This document shows, piece by piece, positions 14,913 to 21,058 of a stretch of DNA of 22,972 nucleotides; the first letter of the stretch is position 1, and each line of letters starts with the position of its first letter. This DNA is from a virus. The notes beneath the pieces were generated by a model. The model made no database searches. It saw only the letters and a program-made list of their open reading frames with translations, and was not told the origin of the DNA. The position numbers were made by a program, and so were the translations under genes. The stretch covers positions 1 to 22,972 of IMG/VR virus record IMGVR_UViG_3300023180_004375. One strand, given 5' to 3'.

Positions 14913-14941
14913 TTGACATTTCTGATTATTTGTGTTATAAT
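14913..14941 (+). promoter_or_regulatory. Early-type sigma70 promoter for the HAD gene
   Basis: Perfect TTGACA (14913-14918), 17-base spacer, perfect TATAAT (14936-14941). Preceded by TTTCATAAAAACTA. The predicted start is near 14948, just before the ATG at 14952. Confidence 0.85.
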
Positions 14942-14951
14942 ATAATCTGAA

Positions 14952-15557
14952 ATGGAAAAAGAAATGAAAAAAATGGAAAAATACAGAGCCGATAAATTGA
15001 TATTGGTTGACTGTGACGGTGTTCTCCTTGACTGGAAATATGCCTTTTATAGCTGGATGGCTGAAAAAGGTTATAAAATGTATGTTCACGGAGAATACGA
15101 AGTTGCTGATACCTTTAATATTACAAAAGCTGAAGCAAAAGCTTTAATTAGACAGTTTAACGAATCCGCAAGAATTGGATTCTTACCTGGTCTACGAGAT
15201 GCAATTAAATATGTTAAAAAGCTACATGATGAAGGATTTGTCTTTCATTGTATTACTTCTTTAAGTACTGACCATTTTGCTGGTAAGATGAGAGAACATA
15301 ATCTCGAAACTTTATTTGGAAAAGGTGTATTTGAGAAGGTAGTTTGCCTTGACTGCGGAGCTGATAAGGATATTGGATTAGCTCCTTACAAGGATAGTGG
15401 TTGTGTTTGGGTTGAAGATAAACCTGAAAATGCAATATGCGGACTCAATCTCGGACTCAGACCTTATTTAATTGCTCATGATTTCAACGATAATTTCAAC
15501 CATCCTGACATACCAAAAGTTAGGTTATGGAAGGAAATTTACGAAGAAATTGTATAA
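14952..15557 (+). CDS. HAD-superfamily phosphatase, nucleotidase-like
   Basis: Up to 201 residues. Motif I is LILVDCDGVLLDW (nucleophile Asp20 and Asp22). Motif II is near FHCITSLS. The late CVWVEDKPENAICGLNLG supplies the acidic motif. The pattern resembles HAD 5'-nucleotidases and related phage phosphatases, so dNMP or other phosphomonoester hydrolysis is plausible, but the substrate is unknown. Three in-frame ATGs compete: 14952, 14964 and 14973. The first lies only 10 bases after the -10 box, making a near-leaderless mRNA. The second has a GGAAAAAG-like ribosome site. Confidence 0.82.
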   Translation: MEKEMKKMEKYRADKLILVDCDGVLLDWKYAFYSWMAEKGYKMYVHGEYEVADTFNITKAEAKALIRQFNESARIGFLPGLRDAIKYVKKLHDEGFVFHCITSLSTDHFAGKMREHNLETLFGKGVFEKVVCLDCGADKDIGLAPYKDSGCVWVEDKPENAICGLNLGLRPYLIAHDFNDNFNHPDIPKVRLWKEIYEEIV

Positions 15558-15560
15558 ATA
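15553..15560 (+). promoter_or_regulatory. Candidate T4-type late promoter
   Basis: Exact match to the T4 late promoter box TATAAATA, overlapping the stop of the HAD gene and lying 29 bases before the FmdB-like gene. Recognition would need a gp55-type late sigma factor, which is not in this window. Confidence 0.45.
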
Positions 15561-15589
15561 CAATTATGCATATTGAGATTGGATACTAA

Positions 15590-15835
15590 ATGCCAACATA
15601 CGAATTTGAAGATACCAAATCTGGTGAAATCTTCGAGAAGTTTCTAAAGATCTCGGAGAAAGAAGTTTACCTTCAAGAAAACCCCCATATTCAACAAAGA
15701 ATTACCGGTGCGTCAGCATTGATTGATAGCGCACGGCTTGGTCGCATGAAACCTGACCAAGGTTTTCGTGATTTACTTTCGTCTATGAAAAATAATAAAT
15801 CATACACAGGAAACAAAATCAACGATTGGAAGTAA
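15590..15835 (+). CDS. FmdB-like phage protein lacking the zinc cysteines
   Basis: 81 residues. The opening PTYEFEDTKSGEIFEKFLKI and the EKEVYLQENPHIQQ segment match phage proteins annotated as FmdB-family regulators, whose cellular relatives carry a CxxC zinc ribbon. No cysteine is present here, so the zinc site is lost. Function unknown. Start chosen at the ATG behind GGATACTAA; the ribosome site is weak. A TATAAATA box lies 29 bases upstream, so late expression is possible. The stop lies in a small hairpin (15829-15851). Confidence 0.72.
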   Translation: MPTYEFEDTKSGEIFEKFLKISEKEVYLQENPHIQQRITGASALIDSARLGRMKPDQGFRDLLSSMKNNKSYTGNKINDWK

Positions 15836-15879
15836 CATATAAGTTACCTTCAGAGTGTTGATTGCTAAGGAGGTTATAT

Positions 15880-16650
15880 ATGTCAAGACAACAGCGTCGT
15901 TCATCACCAAAGGAGAGAAGGTTATTGAAGAGGAAACAAAAAGGAACTTTAGATGCAAAGTTCTCAATGAAAAATATTTCCCCAATGACAACAACTCAAG
16001 AGGATATGTTTGATAGCTATCGTAATGGATATAATATTGCTGCCATCGGAACGGCAGGCACAGGAAAAACAATGTGTGCGTTATATCTTGGTTTAAGTGA
16101 TATTTTAAACGATGATGATTATGACCAAGTTATTATTGTTCGTTCCGCGGTACAAACTCGGGAACAAGGCTTTATGCCAGGTACCCAGGCTCAAAAAGAA
16201 GCCGTATATTCAGTACCTTATGCTGATATAGTAAACAACTTATTTGGCAGAGGAGATGCTTGGGAAATACTCAAACAAAAGCATTCTGTCAAATTTATGA
16301 CATCGTCGTTCGTTCGCGGACTTACATTTGATAATTCCATTATTATTGTAGACGAATGTCAAAGTATGACCTATCATGAACTTGATAGTATCATAACAAG
16401 AGTTGGTGAAACATCAAGAATCATATTCTGTGGTGATACTGCGCAAGATGATCTTGCCACTTCAAGAAACAGAAACGATATTTCTGGACTTGGAGATTTT
16501 ATTAATGTATTAAAAAGAATGGATCACTCCTTCAAGATAATTCAATTTGGAATTGAAGATATTGTAAGAAGTGGTTTAGTTAAAGAATATATTATAGCAA
16601 AGGAGAGAAACACAATATTTAGTAGGCCTCAGTTAGCAATGACAGCCTAA
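15880..16650 (+). CDS. phoH: PhoH-like P-loop ATPase
   Basis: 257 residues from ATG 15880, chosen for the near-perfect AGGAGG (15868-15873). An in-frame TTG at 15862 lies before that site. A basic N-terminus (RRSSPKERRLLKRKQKG) precedes the ATPase domain: Walker A GTAGTGKT (57-64), the PhoH segment VIIVRSAVQTREQGFMPGT, Walker B SIIIVDECQSMT and the sensor-like IIFCGDTAQDD. PhoH proteins are common in marine phages and are related to RNA/DNA helicase-nuclease ATPases; the phage role is not settled. It is followed by a stable UUCG hairpin. Confidence 0.93.
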   Translation: MSRQQRRSSPKERRLLKRKQKGTLDAKFSMKNISPMTTTQEDMFDSYRNGYNIAAIGTAGTGKTMCALYLGLSDILNDDDYDQVIIVRSAVQTREQGFMPGTQAQKEAVYSVPYADIVNNLFGRGDAWEILKQKHSVKFMTSSFVRGLTFDNSIIIVDECQSMTYHELDSIITRVGETSRIIFCGDTAQDDLATSRNRNDISGLGDFINVLKRMDHSFKIIQFGIEDIVRSGLVKEYIIAKERNTIFSRPQLAMTA

Positions 16651-16657
16651 CAATCTC

Positions 16658-16675
16658 GGGGACCTTCGGGTCCCC
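16658..16675 (+). terminator. GGGGACC-UUCG-GGTCCCC hairpin after phoH
   Basis: A perfect 7-bp GC-rich stem with a C(UUCG)G tetraloop, 8 bases after the phoH stop. No U-run follows, so it is either a weak terminator or an mRNA-stabilising or processing hairpin, as seen between T4 genes. Confidence 0.6.
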
Positions 16676-16694
16676 AATTCTCAAGGATTAGATT

Positions 16695-17387
16695 ATGAAA
16701 CTATTTGAACACAATTCAGACGCACCTGTCTTAGAACAACTAACAAGATCCAACGTAGATGGTAAGCGTATTTACCAAACTCCTTCCGGTGAAGGATATC
16801 CTTCGGTCACAACAGTTTTAGGTATTCTTGGAAAAGAAGATCTAATGGCATGGAGACGACGAGTTGGTGAAGAAGAAGCAAATCGTATCTCTACTCAAGC
16901 CGCAAGACGTGGTACTGCTGTTCATAAACTTTGTGAAGAATATTTAAATAATAATCCCGACTATTCTAAAAAGCATATGCCTGCGAATATTCAAATGTTT
17001 AATACGATGAAACCTATACTTGATGAAAAAATAAATAATATTTGGTACCAAGAGTGTTTCTTGTATTCTAACGAATTACAAACCGCAGGCCAGGTCGATT
17101 GTATTTGTGAATGGAATGGTGAACTTGCGGTTGTTGATTTTAAGACGTCAAGAAAACTCAAAAAAGAAGAATGGATACTAAACTATTATATGCAGGTTTC
17201 TTTTTATGCAAAAGCATTCGAAGAAATGACTGGTACTCAAATAAACAAAGGAATAGTATTCATTGGTGTAGATAATGAAGATCCACAGGTGTTTGAGTTT
17301 AATCCTAATGATTATATTGAACATTTTAAAGCGGTAAGAGAAACATATAAAGAACTATATGAAAAAGATAAGGTACATAATTTCTGA
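16695..17387 (+). CDS. PD-(D/E)XK nuclease, Cas4/RecB-like
   Basis: 230 residues. Seen: GYPSVTTVLGILGK at the N-terminus, RRGTAVHKLCEEYL (the conserved GxxxH helix, His as metal ligand), GQVDCICEWNGELAVVDFKT with Asp135, Asp148 and Lys150 forming the D-x-K catalytic core, and NYYMQVSFYAKAF, the QxxxY motif. This is the Cas4/RecB-type exonuclease layout, without the iron-sulfur cysteine cluster of true Cas4. Probably a DNA exonuclease in recombination or host DNA breakdown. The ribosome site AAGGA is at 16683-16687. It overlaps the next gene by 29 bases. Confidence 0.88.
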   Translation: MKLFEHNSDAPVLEQLTRSNVDGKRIYQTPSGEGYPSVTTVLGILGKEDLMAWRRRVGEEEANRISTQAARRGTAVHKLCEEYLNNNPDYSKKHMPANIQMFNTMKPILDEKINNIWYQECFLYSNELQTAGQVDCICEWNGELAVVDFKTSRKLKKEEWILNYYMQVSFYAKAFEEMTGTQINKGIVFIGVDNEDPQVFEFNPNDYIEHFKAVRETYKELYEKDKVHNF

Positions 17388-17706
17388 CGATCATATGGGT
17401 GTATTCCTAGGTACATATAATGGATATGATTTAGGAATGGAAGATGACAGTAGAATTTATGCTTGCTTTGCTGCCAACAATCCTTTTGGTTTAACCACAG
17501 CCTGTTCTTTTAAAACTGAAAGAGCAGCTTACCATTTTATTAGAGATATGTTTCCACCGAAAAAACATGGTATGTTAAAAACATTCGCGGTCGAAACAGA
17601 GAGCGAATTTCCAACCGTTGTAGAAATGATTAAGTCAGGTCATGCAGATATTACATTTGACATGATTGACAGTTTGATGCCAGCTGGAAGTACTACTATT
17701 CATTAA
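17359..17706 (+). CDS. Hypothetical phage protein, 115 aa
   Basis: ATG at 17359 inside the end of the nuclease gene, without a clear ribosome site. A beta-rich N-terminal part (RYIISDDHMGVFLGTYNGYDLG) is followed by FAANNPFGLTTACSFKTERA and a helical end. The pattern suggests a compact globular protein. I recognise no domain. A TATAAATA box and an early promoter follow immediately. Confidence 0.75.
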   Translation: MKKIRYIISDDHMGVFLGTYNGYDLGMEDDSRIYACFAANNPFGLTTACSFKTERAAYHFIRDMFPPKKHGMLKTFAVETESEFPTVVEMIKSGHADITFDMIDSLMPAGSTTIH

Positions 17707-17714
17707 TATAAATA
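17707..17714 (+). promoter_or_regulatory. Candidate T4-type late promoter next to an early promoter
   Basis: Exact TATAAATA directly upstream of the TTGACA at 17719. With the early promoter it would let the HD-hydrolase gene be read in both phases. No direct evidence of use. Confidence 0.4.
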
Positions 17715-17718
17715 TCTA

Positions 17719-17747
17719 TTGACATTACGATAAAGATAGATTATAAT
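17719..17747 (+). promoter_or_regulatory. Early-type sigma70 promoter for the HD hydrolase
   Basis: Perfect TTGACA (17719-17724), 17-base spacer, perfect TATAAT (17742-17747). The ATG lies 9 bases after the -10 box, so the transcript would be leaderless. Confidence 0.85.
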
Positions 17748-17756
17748 ACAACTAAT

Positions 17757-18290
17757 ATGTTAATTTCAGATAAAAGATTAGTTCAAGAAGCGTTAATGTT
17801 GTGCATCAAAGCACACGATGGTCAGAGACGGAAATATACCGGAGAGCCATACGCAACCCATCCTATTGGAGTTTCAAAGATAATTGAATCTGTTGACCAT
17901 ACACCTGAGATGGTTGCAGCTGCTTTATTGCATGATGTTGTTGAAGATACACACGTAACGTTTAGAGAAATCAAAGATACCTTTGGTTCTGTTGTTGCAG
18001 AGTATGTTCATTATTGCACTAACGTTTCAGAGCAATCTGACGGCAATCGTAAATTCCGTAAAAAGATGGATGCCGACCATTTCGCATTAGGACCTGCTGA
18101 AAGTCAAACGATTAAGGTTGCTGATTTGATTCATAACAGTCAAACCATTATACCTCATGACCAAAAATTCTTTCATAAAGCTTACAAATACGAAAAGCAA
18201 TATATGATGGATGTTTTAACCAAAGCAGATCCTGTCCTCAAAGGTCAAGCGCAGTCGATGCTTGACGAAGCATGGAATCCGGCCAAATAA
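17757..18290 (+). CDS. HD-domain hydrolase, SpoT/MESH1-like (possible ppGpp hydrolase)
   Basis: 177 residues, a single HD domain as in MESH1 and small alarmone hydrolases. Seen: AHDGQRRKYTGEPYATHP with His35, AAALLHDVVEDT with the His59-Asp60 pair, and QTIKVADLIHNSQTI with Asp123. This is the four-ligand Mn2+ site of SpoT-type hydrolases, and the spacing is that of MESH1. The Arg/Lys-rich loop (RRKYTGEPY) contacts the nucleotide in that family. The likely reaction is removal of the 3' pyrophosphate of (p)ppGpp, which would blunt the host stringent response; another nucleotide substrate is possible. There is no synthetase, TGS or ACT domain. The gene starts 9 bases after the -10 box with no Shine-Dalgarno. 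Confidence 0.88.
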   Translation: MLISDKRLVQEALMLCIKAHDGQRRKYTGEPYATHPIGVSKIIESVDHTPEMVAAALLHDVVEDTHVTFREIKDTFGSVVAEYVHYCTNVSEQSDGNRKFRKKMDADHFALGPAESQTIKVADLIHNSQTIIPHDQKFFHKAYKYEKQYMMDVLTKADPVLKGQAQSMLDEAWNPAK

Positions 18291-18306
18291 CACGGCCGGA
18301 TCTCCA
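18273..18306 (+). terminator. Hairpin at the end of the HD gene
   Basis: ATCCGGCC (18277-18284) pairs perfectly with GGCCGGAT (18294-18301). TGGA/TCCA extends the stem past one bulged C. The stop codon is in the 9-base loop. Only a loose T-rich stretch follows, so termination may be partial. Confidence 0.6.
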
Positions 18307-18360
18307 TATTCTTTCCAGTTCTATCCATATAACGAAAATTTCTGAAAAAAAGTGATTTAT

Positions 18361-18392
18361 TTTCATAAAAACTATTGACATTCTTTATGAAA
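18361..18392 (+). promoter_or_regulatory. Inverted repeat centred on the -35 box (operator-like)
   Basis: TTTCATAAA (18361-18369) and TTTATGAAA (18384-18392) form a perfect 9-bp dyad separated by 14 bases. Its axis falls on the start of TTGACA. The same dyad with the same spacing recurs at 22067-22100. Confidence 0.55.
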
Positions 18393-18403
18393 GCGGTTAT
18401 AAT
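18375..18403 (+). promoter_or_regulatory. Early-type sigma70 promoter for gene 18435
   Basis: Perfect TTGACA (18375-18380), 17-base spacer, perfect TATAAT (18398-18403), followed after 5 bases by TATAAATT (18409-18416) and an AAAAGG ribosome site. Confidence 0.88.
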
Positions 18404-18434
18404 AGTTGTATAAATTATGGAAAAGGTGGAAAAT

Positions 18435-18719
18435 ATGAAATCAGTAAAAATTTTTGAAAAAGGTCCAAAATTCGTTTTTGACAGATGTTTGGAAGCTGCT
18501 GAATGGATTTGTGGAGATTGGCCTGAAGACGAAGGCTTCGGTTCTTCTGATAGAGCTGCTGTTTACAGATCTGCTCTTAGAGATGTAATCGGTGCTGAAA
18601 ATGCTAATAATCATTTTGAAGGAAAACTTGAATTAAATCCTACTGAACTTGAACTGTTCAAGATGGGAGTTTACAACGCAATTTCTGATGTATTCGCAAA
18701 GGAGAGAAACTATGCTTAA
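18435..18719 (+). CDS. Hypothetical early phage protein, 94 aa
   Basis: Start set at ATG 18435, because AAAAGGTGG (18421-18429) is placed correctly for it. An in-frame ATG at 18417 would come before that ribosome site. The product is helical and acidic (RCLEAAEWICGDWPEDEGFG, then LRDVIGAENANNHFEGKLEL). No family recognised. The promoter with the strong leader points to early high expression, as for host-takeover genes. It overlaps the next gene by 8 bases. Confidence 0.75.
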   Translation: MKSVKIFEKGPKFVFDRCLEAAEWICGDWPEDEGFGSSDRAAVYRSALRDVIGAENANNHFEGKLELNPTELELFKMGVYNAISDVFAKERNYA

Positions 18720-19101
18720 TAACTTTATCGTAAAACAGGTGAAAATTCCAACCTCAGAAAAGGAATATCCAAATCTATACGGCTGGGGTGGCGCAACTGA
18801 AAAGTCACCAGCCTGGAAAGCCAAAATGGACGGAATGCACTTCAGTCAAGATGATGATTTTCAAATTGAAAACTTTGCTTACTATCAAGATGTCTTCGAT
18901 GTTCAAGCAGAAAGTCTTGACCATGTATTTCATCTAACGAATATGTGGAATGATCCTGATGCAGTGGCAATGATTCAAACTGGTCATTCTACTTCTGTAG
19001 GTGATATCATTGTTGATAAATCTAACGGTGATCATTACATCGTTTGTGATTTTGGTTTCAAACTTTTAGGAATTACAGGAGTTCTTCCAAATGTCGCTTA
19101 A
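18712..19101 (+). CDS. Hypothetical phage protein, 129 aa
   Basis: ATG at 18712 preceded by AAAGGAG (18700-18706). The frame is open upstream to 18649, but that part is just the previous gene read in another frame. Features: YGWGGATEKSPAW, an acidic middle, FHLTNMWNDPDAVAM, and a C-terminal beta-rich half (STSVGDIIVDKSNGDHYIVCDFGF). The latter looks like a small barrel of the kind found in short phage and plasmid proteins. No catalytic motif; function unknown. It overlaps the next gene by 11 bases. Confidence 0.78.
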   Translation: MLNNFIVKQVKIPTSEKEYPNLYGWGGATEKSPAWKAKMDGMHFSQDDDFQIENFAYYQDVFDVQAESLDHVFHLTNMWNDPDAVAMIQTGHSTSVGDIIVDKSNGDHYIVCDFGFKLLGITGVLPNVA

Positions 19102-19249
19102 TGAATATTTTGAATTTTTAGATGCACTTCGAGAGTCAGGAACTATTAATATGTTCGGTGCTCCTCGAGTTCTTCAAGACGAGTTTGGTCTGAGTAAAGG
19201 AGAATCTTTTGAGATCTTCAAAGCATGGACCGAAAAATTTAATTCTTAA
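19091..19249 (+). CDS. Small hypothetical protein, 52 aa
   Basis: ATG at 19091 inside the end of the previous gene, stop at 19247-19249. The sequence (LNEYFEFLDALRESGTINMF, then GAPRVLQDEFGLSKGESFEIFKAWTEKF) is a compact helical bundle. The RESG-x-x-NMFGA motif recurs in small proteins of phages and plasmids that I recall, without a function. It fills the otherwise empty gap before the DUF932 promoter. Confidence 0.65.
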   Translation: MSLNEYFEFLDALRESGTINMFGAPRVLQDEFGLSKGESFEIFKAWTEKFNS

Positions 19250-19261
19250 TGAAAAAAACTA

Positions 19262-19290
19262 TTGACATTCATTATGAATTGGTATATAAT
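19262..19290 (+). promoter_or_regulatory. Early-type sigma70 promoter for the DUF932 gene
   Basis: Perfect TTGACA (19262-19267), 17-base spacer, perfect TATAAT (19285-19290), then TTTAAATT (19296-19303) and AAAAGGAG. Only the downstream half-site (ATTATGAAT) of the -35 dyad remains. Confidence 0.87.
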
Positions 19291-19323
19291 TGTATTTTAA
19301 ATTTTGTGGAAAAGGAGTAAATT

Positions 19324-20280
19324 ATGGCACATGAAATTGAAATGGTAAACGGTGTAGCTGCAATGGCTTACCGTGAAAGCAAAGGATTGCCTTGGCATGG
19401 TCTTGGTGTTCCTGTATCGGATGATATGACTCCGATTGAAATGATGAAAGCTGCTAATCTTGATTGGACAGTTTCTAAGAAAAAGTCATTTGTTGAAATC
19501 AACGGTGAAAAGGTTGAGACTGGACAAGAGGCTTTGGTTCGAGATACTGACGGCAAGATTCTGACTAATGTTTCTGGTAATTGGAAACCATGTCAGAACC
19601 TAGAAGCTTTTGAGTTCTTTACTGACTTTGTATCAAACGGTGATATGGTCATGGACACAGCAGGTAGTCTAAAAGACGGTCAAATGGTCTTTGCTGCTGC
19701 TGATGTTAAAGACGGATTCACTCTGTTTGGTGGAGATGAAGTAAAAGGATATCTTTTGTTCAGTAATCCTCATGTTTATGGAAAATCCATTGATGTGAAG
19801 TTTGTTATGACTCGAGTGGTATGTAATAATACTCTGTCTATGGCATTGACTGAACGAGGTCAACCTGCGGTTCGTCTATCGCATCGAAATGAGTTCGATC
19901 CTGAACTTGTTAAGCAATTACTTGGTATTTCACATACTAGGATTGAGCAATTCAAAGAAGCTGCTGAGTTCCTTGGTTCCAAGCGTTATACAGATGTTGC
20001 TTTCCAAAAGTTCCTCGGTCAAGTATTTGGTGTTTCTAACCAAAAAGACAAAGAACTTTCTCGAACTGCAGAACGTGCATTGGAGATCGTTGATACTCAA
20101 CCAGGTGCAAATTTTGCTCCAGGAACATGGTGGAATGCATACAATGCAGTAACCTATATGACTGACCATGAAATGGGAAGGTCTGCTGATACAAGAGCTG
20201 CGGCTGCTTGGTTCGGACATAACGCAAAAAGAAAGCTTGATGCTCTCAACATTGCGGTTGAAATGGCGGAGGCTGCGTAA
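19324..20280 (+). CDS. DUF932 phage/plasmid-like protein
   Basis: 318 residues with the DUF932 (TIGR03299) layout. The start MAHEIEMVNGVAAMAYRESK, then GLPWHGLGVPV, is the family opening. It continues with WTVSKKKSF, VSGNWKPCQNLEAFEFF, VVCNNTLSMAL and RLSHRNEF, and ends with NAYNAVTYMTDHEMG and RSADTRAAAAWFG. The function is unknown; members occur in phages and plasmids and are thought to be DNA-associated. It has its own strong promoter, an AAAAGGAG ribosome site and a strong terminator that overlaps its stop, so it is a single-gene unit with expected high expression. Confidence 0.92.
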   Translation: MAHEIEMVNGVAAMAYRESKGLPWHGLGVPVSDDMTPIEMMKAANLDWTVSKKKSFVEINGEKVETGQEALVRDTDGKILTNVSGNWKPCQNLEAFEFFTDFVSNGDMVMDTAGSLKDGQMVFAAADVKDGFTLFGGDEVKGYLLFSNPHVYGKSIDVKFVMTRVVCNNTLSMALTERGQPAVRLSHRNEFDPELVKQLLGISHTRIEQFKEAAEFLGSKRYTDVAFQKFLGQVFGVSNQKDKELSRTAERALEIVDTQPGANFAPGTWWNAYNAVTYMTDHEMGRSADTRAAAAWFGHNAKRKLDALNIAVEMAEAA

Positions 20281-20295
20281 GCACCTCCGTTTTTT
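20267..20295 (+). terminator. Rho-independent terminator after the DUF932 gene
   Basis: CGGAGG (20267-20272) pairs with CCTCCG (20284-20289). An inner TGC/GCA stem closes on a GTAA (GNRA) loop that contains the stop codon, and six T follow (20290-20295). This is the clearest intrinsic terminator in the window. Confidence 0.9.
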
Positions 20296-20319
20296 ATTAA
20301 TTTATTTTCATAAAAACTA

Positions 20320-20348
20320 TTGACATTCATAAAGAATTGTATTATAAT
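20320..20348 (+). promoter_or_regulatory. Early-type sigma70 promoter for gene 20379
   Basis: Perfect TTGACA (20320-20325), 17-base spacer, perfect TATAAT (20343-20348), preceded by TTTCATAAA (20306-20314) and followed by TATAAATT (20354-20361) and an AAAAGGA ribosome site. Confidence 0.88.
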
Positions 20349-20378
20349 AGTATTATAAATTAAGGAAAAGGATATATT

Positions 20379-20714
20379 ATGATTAAATTTGACGCTAACG
20401 GAAAACAGAGAACTGAAGCTTATATCACCACACTTGACACTCAGTGTTCAGGAGATATGCTTCAACTTCAGATGTTAAGGAATATGGTAAAACAGTTCAA
20501 TTCTGAACTTAAACATGCCGGAGCCAAAAATAGGTGGGGTAGAGATCTCAGATATAGAATCTCTGTCAAAGGTAGAAAGCCAATCAATAAAGTTAAACAT
20601 CCAAGAACTGGTCAACTCAGGGGTTATACATACCACGGAGATGTAATCGGTGGCTTGGCTAATGCAGGAGCATATGATGTTTATATGCACCAAGTAGATA
20701 GGTACTATTCTTAA
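20379..20714 (+). CDS. Hypothetical early phage protein, 111 aa, basic
   Basis: AAAAGGA lies about 10 bases before the ATG. The product is basic, with a helical middle (MLQLQMLRNMVKQFNSELKH) and a Lys/Arg-rich stretch (NRWGRDLRYRISVKGRKP, then INKVKHPRTGQLRGYTYHG) that could touch nucleic acid. No recognised domain. Short unit between a terminator and several tiny genes. Confidence 0.78.
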   Translation: MIKFDANGKQRTEAYITTLDTQCSGDMLQLQMLRNMVKQFNSELKHAGAKNRWGRDLRYRISVKGRKPINKVKHPRTGQLRGYTYHGDVIGGLANAGAYDVYMHQVDRYYS

Positions 20715-20719
20715 TTCTT

Positions 20720-20794
20720 ATGGGCATAAATAAAATTAATTGGTTATTTGGCTGGATGGATATCAGCTTCTTACAAGAAAAAGGAATATTATGA
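20720..20794 (+). CDS. Possible 24-aa ORF
   Basis: ATG at 20720 with a stop that overlaps the next start as ATGA, the coupling style used throughout. No ribosome site is visible, and the peptide (INKINWLFGWMDISFLQEKG) has no recognisable features. It is the only candidate in the 76-base gap. Confidence 0.25.
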   Translation: MGINKINWLFGWMDISFLQEKGIL

Positions 20795-20919
20795 AAATAA
20801 AAATAGAAATAGAAGTTGACACCGTTAGGGACGCGGCAGAACTTCAAGAGCTATTAGAATTGGCTCAAAGAGTTAAAGATAAGTATGAGGAATGGGAGGA
20901 TGGTTACGAAGATGATTAA
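20791..20919 (+). CDS. Small acidic protein, 42 aa
   Basis: ATG preceded by AAAAAGGA (20778-20785). Highly charged helix (KIKIEIEVDTVRDAAELQEL, then LELAQRVKDKYEEWEDGYEDD), probably a short coiled coil that binds another protein. It overlaps the next small gene by 8 bases. Function unknown. Confidence 0.6.
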   Translation: MKIKIEIEVDTVRDAAELQELLELAQRVKDKYEEWEDGYEDD

Positions 20920-21058
20920 AGACCTAGTAGAAGTATTTGCTAAAATGTCAGATACTGATTTAAAAGAATTTGCACAACTTGCTGTTGAAAATGGATGTGC
21001 AACTCAACTTGAATTCTTCTTACATACCGCACAATTATCTTTTGAGGAGGAAGAATAA
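20912..21058 (+). CDS. Small acidic helical protein, 48 aa
   Basis: ATG at 20912 within the end of the previous gene, stop TAATG shared with the epimerase start. The product is acidic (IKDLVEVFAKMSDTDLKEFA, QLAVENGCATQLEFFLHTAQ), ending in four Glu. Its last codons contain the GAGGAGG ribosome site of the epimerase. Function unknown. Confidence 0.6.
   Translation: MIKDLVEVFAKMSDTDLKEFAQLAVENGCATQLEFFLHTAQLSFEEEE

Noticed and set aside
16695-17387. Cas4-like nuclease as part of a CRISPR system
   Set aside because: No repeats or other cas genes in the window and no iron-sulfur cysteines; better read as a phage recombination exonuclease.
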